From: JBMNTQ01 sp050945815
GTDB lineage: Bacteria; Bacillota; Clostridia; Christensenellales; JBMNTQ01
Direction of reading: 5' to 3'
Assembly: GCA_050945815.1 (NCBI GenBank)
Contig: JBMNTQ010000127.1
Coordinates: 1-5,739 of the forward strand
DNA: 5,739 nt
The position numbers and the translations under genes were made by a program. The notes beneath the pieces were generated by a model, which had not been told where the DNA came from, made no database searches, and saw only the letters and a program-made list of their open reading frames with translations. This document shows positions 1 to 5,375 of this stretch, in pieces. Within the stretch, counting starts at the first letter, position 1, and each line of letters opens with the position of its first letter.

Positions 1-58
1 TCCTTATCTCCTACGCAGGTATGATTTTTTCAATGTATGTTGTAGCCGTACGGATTAG

Positions 59-380
59 CTACTTCGGAGCATCATGAGCTTGAGGACGCTGCGGCCGAAG
101 ATGATGCGGCGGCGACAACGCAATTGCTGTTTGTTGTGCGACGATGATGTTGGTGATGCTGGTGGATAACGTGGCGGTTAACAGGCTGTTTTGCGCCTCG
201 CCGGCATAGTAGAAGGAGACAAGTGCCGAGGACAGTAAAAGTAATTCCTGTTTGGTGACAGAAAAGCGCCCAGAACCCTTTTTTGTCCGCAACAGCTCAT
301 AGGTTGCAACAACCTCGCTGGATAAACGGTCGGCATGTACCGGAAACATGGAAAGCACTCCGAGGGAGGGGAGGGTATAG
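59..380 (-). other. Unidentified coding-like remnant, possibly the far end of a broken gene
   Basis: On the minus strand a frame stays open from the point where the exporter ATPase fragment loses homology (about base 380) down to a stop at 59. It is not the frame of that ATPase. The translated stretch has plausible protein composition, with segments such as FPVHADRLSSEVVATYELL, TKQELLLLSSALVSFYY and LSTSITNIIVAQQ, and codons that favour C or G in the third position. It becomes proline- and histidine-rich and unconvincing near the end (bases 59-120). I do not recognise a family. It could be the C-terminal part of another gene joined to the ATPase fragment by a deletion, or a chance open frame. 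Nothing was found in bases 1-58 beyond short, stop-bounded frames. Function unknown. Confidence 0.25.
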
Positions 381-563
381 AATTTCGCCTTTCTCCTGAC
401 GGATGAGCCCAATAAGCATATTGATTGTCGTGGTCTTACCAGCGCCATTTTGGCCAAGGAAGGCGAAAAGGCTGCCTTTTTCAACGGAAAAAGAAACGGC
501 ATAGACAACAGTTTTTTTGGAAAAGCTTTTTGTTAAGTTTGCTACATCAATGATAGGTTCCAA
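297..563 (-). pseudogene. Truncated ABC-2-type exporter ATPase, N-terminal fragment
   Basis: The first 61 residues (bases 381-563) are the start of an ABC transporter ATP-binding protein of the multidrug or antibiotic-export (DrrA/CcmA-like) kind. The start MEPIIDVANLTKSF is followed by a Walker A motif GQNGAGKT at residues 37-44, with Q where GPNGAGKT is usual, and then TTINMLIGLI. Homology stops after KGEI. The last 27 residues, rich in proline, arginine and cysteine, look like out-of-frame sequence, and the frame ends at 297. The Q-loop, LSGGQ signature, Walker B and H-loop are all absent; intact family members are about 230-310 residues. The start is a TTG at 563-561, preceded by GGAAGG with suitable spacing, so translation initiation was once normal. 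It lies 71 bases after the broken flavodoxin gene on the same strand and may have shared its transcript. It cannot hydrolyse ATP as it stands. Confidence 0.8.
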
Positions 564-634
564 TTGGGTTACCTTCCAAGTATTGTTGGCGCCTCGGCTT
601 GTTGATCAGATTGGACGAAAAAAGAGGCGTGTGT

Positions 635-1163
635 TTAAAATGGCATACAGGCGGCATCGAGAACGCCTTGTATGTGCTCTTTCTTTGTAAAGTCTGCTGT
701 TTTCTCATACAACTCCAGCATGCCGGCTTCGTCCGATGTCAGGGATTTGCCTTGACGTTGCTTTCTCATGATGCTTTTCTTGAGCAGAGACAGTAATAGT
801 TTATCAAAAAGCGACAAGCTGTTATAGTGAAAGCCGCCTCGGAGATAGAATACTTTTATGCAAGATTGTTGTTCGATGCTTAGATTATTGTTTTTAATTT
901 CATTCAACACGGTTTCACTGGGCAACGATGCGCCGGCAGCAAACACGATCAGACGTTTGCTTACAAGCCTCTCAAAATTCTTTTTGATTAAAGACAGACC
1001 GTCGATGCCTGTGGCAAATAAGCGGCCGCCGAATATGATGCAATCGTACCCCAACATCTTCTTTGGCGTAACCTCTGCGGCAGCAAAAAGTTCGGCGGAC
1101 AGTTCACTCAGCATACCTTTTTGTAAAGCCTGTTGTGGATTTATAAATGACGATTGTTTTCAT
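635..1163 (-). pseudogene. Flavodoxin-domain protein gene broken by a frameshift
   Basis: Two frames together give a complete flavodoxin-like protein of the HemG/Flavodoxin_5 kind. The first, from ATG at 1163, reads MKTIVIYKSTTGFTKRYAE, the classic FMN-phosphate-binding N-terminus with the S/T-x-T-G-x-T loop. It then meets TGA at 1106-1104. The protein resumes in another frame from 1105 as ELSAELFAAAEV, followed by YDCIIFGGRLFATGIDGL, the second flavin-binding region, and continues to 635. Family members usually have four more residues at the join (YAE-WIAE-ELSAE), so an 11-base deletion explains the break. Restoring it would give about 179 residues, the usual length. The family covers FMN proteins that reduce substrates such as protoporphyrinogen or serve as stand-alone flavodoxins; the exact role is not readable here. 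A shortened product from the ATG at 1114 would lack the FMN phosphate loop. An exporter ATPase fragment follows on the same strand. Confidence 0.8.
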
Positions 1164-1173
1164 GGGGTTACCG

Positions 1174-1179
1174 TCCTCT
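1174..1179 (-). promoter_or_regulatory. Ribosome binding site deciding the flavodoxin start
   Basis: AGAGGA on the minus strand, 10 bases before ATG at 1163. It supports the upstream ATG as the original start rather than the internal ATG at 1114, and so supports the frameshift reading. A stop codon of an upstream open frame (reading YLDAENGSFLHNRSRII…LLIKNS) overlaps this site, but that frame has no recognisable identity. Confidence 0.6.
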
Positions 1180-1267
1180 ATGAGTTTTTAATGAGCAGAG
1201 AAGGGGAGCAAGCGATAATTCTGCTACGATTGTGCAAGAAGCTCCCGTTCTCGGCATCAAGATATAT

Positions 1268-1281
1268 AGGCTGATTTAAAT
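1268..1281 (-). repeat. 14-base repeat AGGCTGATTTAAAT, copy 1
   Basis: The same 14 bases occur at 4338-4351 in the same orientation. On the coding (minus) strand the motif reads ATTTAAATCAGCCT. This copy ends 104 bases before the flavodoxin ATG. The two copies bracket the whole osmoprotectant operon. It may be a shared regulatory element, a short direct repeat, or coincidence in A+T-rich sequence. Confidence 0.4.
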
Positions 1282-1403
1282 AATATCATAAACATGTAAA
1301 ATTTATTTCATATTCTTGTGTGATCGGTGTAAAGCTTGGTGTGTACCGGCTGAGGCTTTTAGGGCCTATGATCATTTGCCCTGCGAGTAAGCTGGGGGAT
1401 GAT

Positions 1404-1438
1404 AATACCGTAAACCACAAATTGTGGTTTACGGTATT
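1404..1438. repeat. 35-base near-perfect palindrome after the importer operon
   Basis: Bases 1404-1420 are the exact reverse complement of 1422-1438, giving 17 perfect pairs around a single central base (1421). It begins 75 bases after the stop of the binding-protein gene. If transcribed with the operon it would form a long stem at the 3' end of the mRNA. The T-rich run (TTGTTTTTATT) lies on the plus-strand side at 1441-1451, so it resembles an intrinsic terminator only for plus-strand transcription; on the operon strand the stem is followed by TATCATCC, without a T tract. It may act as a 3' stabilising hairpin, a plus-strand terminator, or a symmetric protein-binding site. Confidence 0.75.
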
Positions 1439-1513
1439 GGTTGTTTTTATTCATTTTATTCTGTTAGAGGCCGCAGGCTGTCGCAAGAGGGCTACCCACA
1501 GTTCTTTGAGTTG

Positions 1514-2398
1514 TTAGTCTACCAAGCCTTTGTCTGTCAGTGCTTGTATCGCAACCTCTCGTGGGTCGCCGCCTTCGTCAACCAGGAGGTTGTAGTGCTG
1601 CATATCCTCATCAGAGAAGAGTCCTTCAAGGCGATTTAGCGCATCGGCAACAGCCGGGTGTTCGTTTACATAATCCTGCTTTAGGATCGGGGCCACATAA
1701 TACGGAGGGAAGAAGCCATAATCATCCTCAAGGTTAACCAGGTTGAATTTTGCTATTCTGCCGTCTGTACTGAAGGAGACATTGACATCGATTTCGCCGT
1801 CGCGAAGCGCAACATACGTTAGCCCCTGGTCCATGGGCAGTTCTTGCTGGAAATTCAGGCCGTATGCTTCTTTCAAGCCGGGTAATCCGTCTGTGCGCCC
1901 GAGGAACTCGTTGTCGCATCCCATAACCATATCGCCTGCATGGGGGACAAGCTCGGAAATGGTTGATACACCAAGCTCTTGTGCAGTTTCCGCAGTAACG
2001 GAAAGGATGTATGTGTTGTTCCAACCCATCTCGTTAAGCCAGGTTATACCATGCTGATCTTCAAAAACATTTTTCACATAATCGTAGGTTTCCTGTGGCC
2101 CCAATACGTCAACCTGTTCCAATATGGCGCCGTAGGCTGTACCGGTGTATTCGGGATATACTTCTATTTCATCGCTGTTTAATGCCTCAAAGCAAAGCAT
2201 TGTGCCACCGAATTCAATAACCTCAGTTTTGTAATCGGTTGCTTCTTCTATTGCCACCGAAAGCAATTGTCCGGCGAGACGCTGTTCTGTATAGTTCTTG
2301 TGCCCAATTCGTACAACTTCATCCTGATTTGAGCAGCCTGCCATCGCTCCTATTACAAGCAGCATAGCTGCCAATAAAATGCCTATAAACTTTTTCAT
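1514..2398 (-). CDS. Osmoprotectant ABC importer, solute-binding lipoprotein (OpuCC/ProX-type)
   Basis: Extracellular binding protein of 294 residues that captures a compatible solute (glycine betaine, choline, carnitine or similar) and delivers it to the permease encoded just upstream. Residues 1-21 form a lipoprotein signal: K2-K3, a hydrophobic core, then M19-A20-G21-C22, with C22 the likely lipidated residue anchoring it to the membrane. The mature part matches the OpuAC-type domain of type F substrate-binding proteins: IGHKNYTEQ at 31-39, corresponding to the family's xxKNFTEQ motif; EVYPEYTGT at 79-87; VSFSTDGRI at 207-214; and PPYYVAPIL at 231-239. Aromatic residues at these sites normally form the cage for the quaternary ammonium group, but the exact ligand cannot be read. 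The length is normal. The start ATG at 2398 has AAGGTAGG about 8 bases upstream. It is the last gene of the operon, 77 bases after the permease stop. Confidence 0.92.
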   Translation of the reverse strand: MKKFIGILLAAMLLVIGAMAGCSNQDEVVRIGHKNYTEQRLAGQLLSVAIEEATDYKTEVIEFGGTMLCFEALNSDEIEVYPEYTGTAYGAILEQVDVLGPQETYDYVKNVFEDQHGITWLNEMGWNNTYILSVTAETAQELGVSTISELVPHAGDMVMGCDNEFLGRTDGLPGLKEAYGLNFQQELPMDQGLTYVALRDGEIDVNVSFSTDGRIAKFNLVNLEDDYGFFPPYYVAPILKQDYVNEHPAVADALNRLEGLFSDEDMQHYNLLVDEGGDPREVAIQALTDKGLVD

Positions 2399-2430
2399 TT
2401 TATAAACCTACCTTTCTTTATGGGTTGATC

Positions 2431-2478
2431 CCAGCCGGCCAAGGACGGACGGCCAGCAGGACAAACAGATAATCTGTT
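2431..2478 (-). other. Dyad sequences in the permease to binding-protein gap
   Basis: The 77-base gap is longer than the overlap between the first two genes. It contains a G+C-rich imperfect dyad (2431-2460, with GGCC blocks at 2437-2440 and 2451-2454) and, overlapping the permease stop codon, a perfect 7-base dyad AACAGAT/ATCTGTT (2464-2470 and 2472-2478). Hairpins at such positions can raise binding-protein output relative to the membrane components through mRNA processing or stability. That role is inference; the dyads themselves are modest. Confidence 0.3.
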
Positions 2479-3109
2479 ATTTTGTGGCGATTCCTTTGGA
2501 CGTCATTTTCTTTTCCAGCAACCCAAGGATAAAATCGGTTAGCAGTGCAAGCACGGCTGCCGCTACTGCGCCTGAGATCATCATGGGGTAGTTCATCATG
2601 CCGATCCCTTGGTATATTAGTGTTCCCAAACCGCCGGCACCGATTAAGGTGGCAATTGTTGCTACTCCAATACCCGAGACGGTAGCAATGCGTACGCCTC
2701 CCATAATAACGGGAACGGCAAGAGGCGTTTGAACTTTGTAGAGTATTTGCGCACGCGACATGCCCATGCCTCTGGCCGCTTCAATGACGGAAGGATCTAC
2801 ATTTCTGACGCCAATATATGTGTTTTTTATGATGGGGAGCAGCGCATACAGGAAGAGCGCAAAGATGGCATTCTTTTCGCGTATGCCCACCAACGGTATG
2901 AGCAGGGCAAACATCGCAAGGCTTGGGACGGTTTGCAAAATATTCGCCACACTCATCACAATATTTGCCAACCTTTTATTCCTGTTAATCAGTAGGCCGA
3001 TCGGTATTCCAACCAGGCAGGCCAGTGCAACCGCAGTAAACGCAAGATAGACGTGTTCACCTGCTCGGCTTACTATTTGCTGCCAGTTTGCTAAGGTATA
3101 TTCAATCAA
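2477..3109 (-). CDS. Osmoprotectant ABC importer, permease (OpuCB/ProW-type)
   Basis: Integral membrane subunit of 210 residues, the usual length for OpuCB-like permeases (about 210-220), forming the translocation path. Hydrophobic segments lie at about 20-41, 49-74, 80-100, 136-160 and 174-198. Conserved family features are LQTVPSLAMFALLIPLVGI (59-76), the cytoplasmic EAA loop that contacts the ATPase (E110-A-A-R-G-M-G-M-S), and IGAGGLGTLIYQGI (156-169). It belongs to the binding-protein-dependent transport inner membrane family (BPD_transp_1). The start is TTG at 3109, overlapping the ATPase stop as TTGA. A strong AAGGAG seven bases upstream supports this unusual start and implies translational coupling. 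Classical OpuC systems have two different permeases flanking the binding protein; only one is seen here, so it presumably works as a homodimer unless a partner is encoded elsewhere. Confidence 0.92.
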   Translation of the reverse strand: MIEYTLANWQQIVSRAGEHVYLAFTAVALACLVGIPIGLLINRNKRLANIVMSVANILQTVPSLAMFALLIPLVGIREKNAIFALFLYALLPIIKNTYIGVRNVDPSVIEAARGMGMSRAQILYKVQTPLAVPVIMGGVRIATVSGIGVATIATLIGAGGLGTLIYQGIGMMNYPMMISGAVAAAVLALLTDFILGLLEKKMTSKGIATK

Positions 3110-4251
3110 TTAAATTCTCCTTCACTTCCCGGTATGATATCGGTTAGTACACTTAGGATATTCATCTCGGTAATGATTCCAACCGCCACACCGTCTTCCA
3201 CTACCGGTATGAAGCGTAGTGCTCGCTCTTTGCTGAGATGGGCTAGAACCTCGCTCAAAGGTGCATCGGGATGGACGGTTGCTACATCGGTCCTCATGAT
3301 GTCTTTTATGCGCACGTTATCTTCAAAATCTTTGGCGAACTGGCGCTTGGTAACGATGCCCTGCATCTGATTCGGGCTATTTGCGCTGCTGCTAACAACC
3401 ACCAGTGTTCCAGTATTCTTTTCGCGCATAAGCGCTGCTGCGTGTGCGAGGGAGCGGTTCATGCCGACGCGGTAATAATTTTCGTTCATGATATCCCGTG
3501 CGCGCAGCATATCAGGTGTTTTCCACAGCCGATCATGCCCTACGAAGTTCTCTATGAATTCGCTTGCCGGATTTTTCAGCACATTTTCCGGTGTGCTATA
3601 CTGTACTATTTTCCCATGCTGCATCACGGCTATCTTGTCGCCGATTTTAATCGCTTCGTCGATGTCGTGCGTAACGAACACAATCGTTTTATGCAGCTCC
3701 TCCTGAAGCTTCAGCAGCTCGTTCTGCAGCTGTTCCCTTGTTATTGGATCGAGGGCGGAGAAGGGTTCATCCATCAGGACGATATCCGGATCGTTGGCAA
3801 GAGCCCTTGCCACGCCAACCCGTTGCTGCTGGCCGCCTGAAAGCTCGTTCGGATAACGGGAGAAATATTCTTCGTGCTTTAAACCCACCATGTCCAGGAG
3901 CTCGATGGTTTTTTTTGAAATCGCTTCCGCATCCTTTTTTACAAGGTTTGGCACGATGCCAATATTTTGTCCTACGGTTAAATGCGGAAACAACCCGACC
4001 TTTTGTATAACATAGCCTATGTTTCTTCGCAGCTCTATGGTGTCCATGCCCTTTATATTCTGGCCGTTTATCTCAATCGTTCCGCTTGTAGGCTCGATAA
4101 GCCGGTTGAGCATCTTCATCGTGGTTGTTTTGCCGCATCCGCTTTCACCCACCAAGACAACCAACTCGCCGCTCTTTATATTTAAATCCAGATTGTTGAC
4201 GACCATATCTTTTTGGTTGTACGTCTTAGATACCTGTTTTAACTCAATCAT
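3106..4251 (-). CDS. Osmoprotectant ABC importer, ATPase with CBS domains (OpuCA/ProV-type)
   Basis: Cytoplasmic ATPase of 381 residues that powers uptake of quaternary ammonium compatible solutes. From the ATG at 4251 the order is: ABC domain with Walker A GESGCGKT (35-42), Q-loop Q83, signature LSGGQ (137-141), Walker B IVLMDEP (157-163) and H-loop H195, all intact; then two CBS domains at about 251-312 (ARDIMNENYYRV…) and 313-372 (VRIKDIMRTDVATV…). Tandem CBS domains are typical of OpuCA/OpuA-type ATPases, where they sense ionic strength or a nucleotide and gate transport. Length matches OpuCA (about 380). An in-frame GTG at 4278 would add nine residues but has no ribosome binding site; the ATG at 4251 begins the conserved MIELKQVSKTY and has AGGTGA five bases upstream. 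It is the first gene of the operon, and its stop overlaps the permease start. Confidence 0.94.
   Translation of the reverse strand: MIELKQVSKTYNQKDMVVNNLDLNIKSGELVVLVGESGCGKTTTMKMLNRLIEPTSGTIEINGQNIKGMDTIELRRNIGYVIQKVGLFPHLTVGQNIGIVPNLVKKDAEAISKKTIELLDMVGLKHEEYFSRYPNELSGGQQQRVGVARALANDPDIVLMDEPFSALDPITREQLQNELLKLQEELHKTIVFVTHDIDEAIKIGDKIAVMQHGKIVQYSTPENVLKNPASEFIENFVGHDRLWKTPDMLRARDIMNENYYRVGMNRSLAHAAALMREKNTGTLVVVSSSANSPNQMQGIVTKRQFAKDFEDNVRIKDIMRTDVATVHPDAPLSEVLAHLSKERALRFIPVVEDGVAVGIITEMNILSVLTDIIPGSEGEFN
3117..3122 (-). promoter_or_regulatory. Ribosome binding site deciding the TTG start of the permease
   Basis: AAGGAG on the minus strand lies seven bases before TTG at 3109-3107, inside the end of the ATPase gene. 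The good match and spacing make the TTG start credible although it is a rare initiator. Confidence 0.75.
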
Positions 4252-4256
4252 TGTCT

Positions 4257-4262
4257 TCACCT
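4257..4262 (-). promoter_or_regulatory. Ribosome binding site deciding the ATPase start
   Basis: AGGTGA on the minus strand lies five bases before ATG at 4251. There is no comparable site before the alternative GTG at 4278, so the shorter form of the ATPase is preferred. Confidence 0.65.
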
Positions 4263-4330
4263 GTTTCTTTAATTCCACTTTCTATCTGTTTTCCATTCTT
4301 ATTCTTTGCTAACTTCACGAATTAAGCAAT

Positions 4331-4372
4331 AAAAAAGAGGCTGATTTAAATTACAAACCATTTAGACCGCCT
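4331..4372 (-). terminator. Terminator-like hairpin in the importer leader (possible attenuator)
   Basis: On the minus strand AGGC (4372-4369) can pair with GCCT (4341-4338), and TAAAT (4364-4360) with ATTTA (4351-4347), with an internal loop between the two helices. The right arm is followed after one C by six T (4336-4331) and then ATT. This is the layout of an intrinsic terminator, although the stem is weak and interrupted. It sits about 80 bases before the ATPase start and after a candidate promoter, so it could attenuate the operon, end a short upstream transcript, or be fortuitous. Confidence 0.35.
4338..4351 (-). repeat. 14-base repeat AGGCTGATTTAAAT, copy 2
   Basis: Identical to 1268-1281, same orientation. 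This copy lies 86 bases before the ATPase ATG at 4251 and forms the 3' arm of the terminator-like hairpin; copy 1 has no T tract next to it. Both copies are at a similar distance upstream of a minus-strand start codon. Confidence 0.4.
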
Positions 4373-4394
4373 ATCATACTTAAAATTAAAATGA

Positions 4395-4416
4395 GATTCC
4401 CATTACATGGGTAATC
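4395..4416. promoter_or_regulatory. Dyad upstream of the importer operon, possible operator or hairpin
   Basis: GATTCCCAT (4395-4403) faces ATGGG-T-AATC (4407-4416): nine pairs with one bulged T and a three-base centre. It lies about 145 bases before the ATPase start. The symmetric core CCCAT-TAC-ATGGG could bind a dimeric regulator, or form a leader hairpin. On the plus strand it is followed by TGTTTTTTG, so a plus-strand terminator is another reading. No known osmoregulatory operator was recognised. Confidence 0.35.
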
Positions 4417-4456
4417 TGTTTTTTGCTTGCAACTTATAAAACACATCTTATAATAA

Positions 4457-4486
4457 ATGCTAACACTTCTTGTTTGCGCCTGTCAA
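4457..4486 (-). promoter_or_regulatory. Candidate promoter of the importer operon
   Basis: On the minus strand a perfect -35 box TTGACA (4486-4481) is followed after 18 bases by TAGCAT (4462-4457), which matches four of six positions of the -10 consensus. Transcription would begin near 4450 and give a leader of about 200 bases containing the dyad at 4395-4416 and the terminator-like hairpin. The -35 box is strong but the -10 is mediocre, so this is only a candidate; TATGAT at about 4374-4379 is an alternative -10 without a good -35. Confidence 0.3.
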
Positions 4487-4687
4487 ACGCCTAACATAGC
4501 CGTTATTGGATGGATAATGGCGTATTTGTCCAGTGAGCAAGACTCTTTCCTGAACAACTATTTATATGGAGATAAATCGCGGATATCAATCGGATATGGC
4601 CCATTTGCACAAATAGTAACAAGACTGCTTGCAAAATATTGTGCTATGAGATGAATATTGCGGTTATATCTGCAATCGTTTGCACCA

Positions 4688-4731
4688 TCTTTTATTCATT
4701 AAACAAGCGAACTGGACTGATGAATAAAAGA
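4688..4731. repeat. 12-base perfect inverted repeat with 20-base spacer
   Basis: TCTTTTATTCAT (4688-4699) is the exact reverse complement of ATGAATAAAAGA (4720-4731). The arms are A+T-rich, and neither side has the G+C stem plus T tract of an intrinsic terminator. It marks the left edge of the unexplained stretch and could be a protein-binding site or the trace of a mobile-element end. Confidence 0.6.
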
Positions 4732-4895
4732 GAGGGTTTGGGGGATGTTTCAATGCAGGGCAGAGGACCGGTGCCGTCTTATAGGATTGCAACCCGTTGT
4801 AGACCAGGGAGATGCCAAGCCTTGGTCATACCAAAGACAAGGGGTTTGGCCGGGATGTTTTGCTAGACCGTTAAGGCTGGGTATTTCGATGGGTT

Positions 4896-4928
4896 GTTGG
4901 TTGGTTTTTTGTGTTTAGGCCAACCAAC
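4896..4928. repeat. 9-base inverted repeat at the transposase break point
   Basis: GTTGGTTGG (4896-4904) pairs with CCAACCAAC (4920-4928) around a 15-base T-rich centre. The right arm ends about six bases from where transposase homology stops (4934). The closeness suggests that the hairpin took part in, or resulted from, the truncating rearrangement, but this is inference. Confidence 0.55.
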
Positions 4929-4933
4929 CTTGT

Positions 4934-5259
4934 CTGGCGGCGATATCGCCCAATAATGGCCGTCTCAAAGGTTACACCCTTGAGCTTTGGCATCTTCAAC
5001 TCCACATCGCCCGATGTTGTCGTTAGAGTCCGGCTGTAGTGACCGCTGCGGTAGTCCTGGCGCTCCGCACTGTGCTTATATTTCGCAGCGCCTGTCACAG
5101 TTGCTGAGCCTCCTGCTCCAACAGGCCATTGAGCGTTTCCTCCACGCTGTTGCGAACCAGTTCCTTTAATTCGATTTTGATGATTTCCTCATTTAGTTGT
5201 ACAATTTTCTTGGACCTGGTTTTCAGTCTCCCTTCGAGTGGTGGTGTCGTGATTCCCAT
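4934..5259 (-). pseudogene. IS256-family (Mutator-type) transposase, frameshifted and truncated
   Basis: N-terminal quarter of an IS256-family DDE transposase. From ATG at 5259 the first frame (54 residues) reads MGITTPPLEG…KIVQLNEEIIKIELKELV and NSVEETLNGLLEQEAQQL, then TGA at 5097-5095. The protein resumes two bases later as TGAAKYKHSAERQDYRSGHYSRTL and GDVELKMPKLKGVTFETAIIGRYRRQ, the hallmark N-terminal region of the family, and homology ends at about 4934. The break is a net +2 (or -1) shift. Intact members are around 400 residues, so the catalytic DDE core is entirely missing and the remnant is inactive. The last 20 residues of the open frame, to 4871, are unrelated sequence. Terminal inverted repeats and target duplications could not be identified. 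The ATG has no strong ribosome binding site in front. Confidence 0.88.
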
Positions 5260-5375
5260 TTTATCAGAGACGCAAGACCTTGTCCTTTTTAATTTGCGAA
5301 ACGTATTGTACCGTACCGTCTAAATATGATCAGCGCCCTTTTGCCCCCAGAACCCATACTAAAGTGTACAAATAG

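Larger units (their letters stand above)
1164..1513. other. Non-coding stretch between the importer operon and the flavodoxin gene
   Basis: About 350 bases without a supportable gene. It holds, from the right, a 35-base palindrome (1404-1438), an A+T-rich zone around 1275-1320 that is a plausible place for the flavodoxin promoter although no convincing -35/-10 pair could be fixed, one copy of a 14-base repeat (1268-1281) and the flavodoxin ribosome binding site. A plus-strand frame across 1320-1517 has no ribosome binding site and no recognisable protein character. A second osmoprotectant permease gene, often found after the binding protein in OpuC operons, is not here. Confidence 0.7.
4487..4933. 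other. No supported gene between the importer leader and the transposase remnant
   Basis: A plus-strand frame from ATG at 4457 to 4654 (65 residues, reading …DSFLNNYLYGDKSRISIGYG…) has some protein-like character but no ribosome binding site and no recognised family. A second, 57-residue plus-strand frame at 4745-4918 (MFQCRAEDRC…) has AGAGAGG nine bases before its ATG, but overlaps another open frame and is not recognised either. Bases about 4733-4870 are rich in short self-complementary blocks, such as CCAAGCCTTGG and CCAAA…TTTGG, and more G+C-rich than the leader. The stretch may be the remains of mobile DNA next to the transposase. Confidence 0.4.

Noticed and set aside
858..1274. 138-residue plus-strand open frame across the flavodoxin gene
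   Set aside because: It is antisense to recognisable flavodoxin sequence and has no protein character of its own.
1734..2024. 96-residue minus-strand frame within the binding-protein gene
   Set aside because: It is a second frame of a well-supported gene, rich in Arg, Cys and His as out-of-frame translations usually are.
3271..3840. 189-residue plus-strand open frame inside the ATPase gene
   Set aside because: It lies entirely antisense to a strongly conserved gene, has no recognisable motifs and is explained as a shadow of that gene's codon pattern.
4252..4278. Nine-residue N-terminal extension of the importer ATPase from a GTG at 4278
   Set aside because: There is no ribosome binding site before the GTG, while ATG at 4251 has AGGTGA at good spacing and starts the conserved family N-terminus.
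4374..4379. TATGAT as the -10 box of the importer promoter
   Set aside because: It is a good -10 match, but no acceptable -35 lies 16-18 bases upstream, so the TTGACA/TAGCAT pair was listed instead, with low confidence.
5358..5371. AAAGTGTACAAAT as a possible terminal inverted repeat of the IS256 remnant
   Set aside because: No matching partner was found on the other side, and the sequence lies immediately beside the terminator of the sugar-binding-protein gene, so the assignment cannot be supported.
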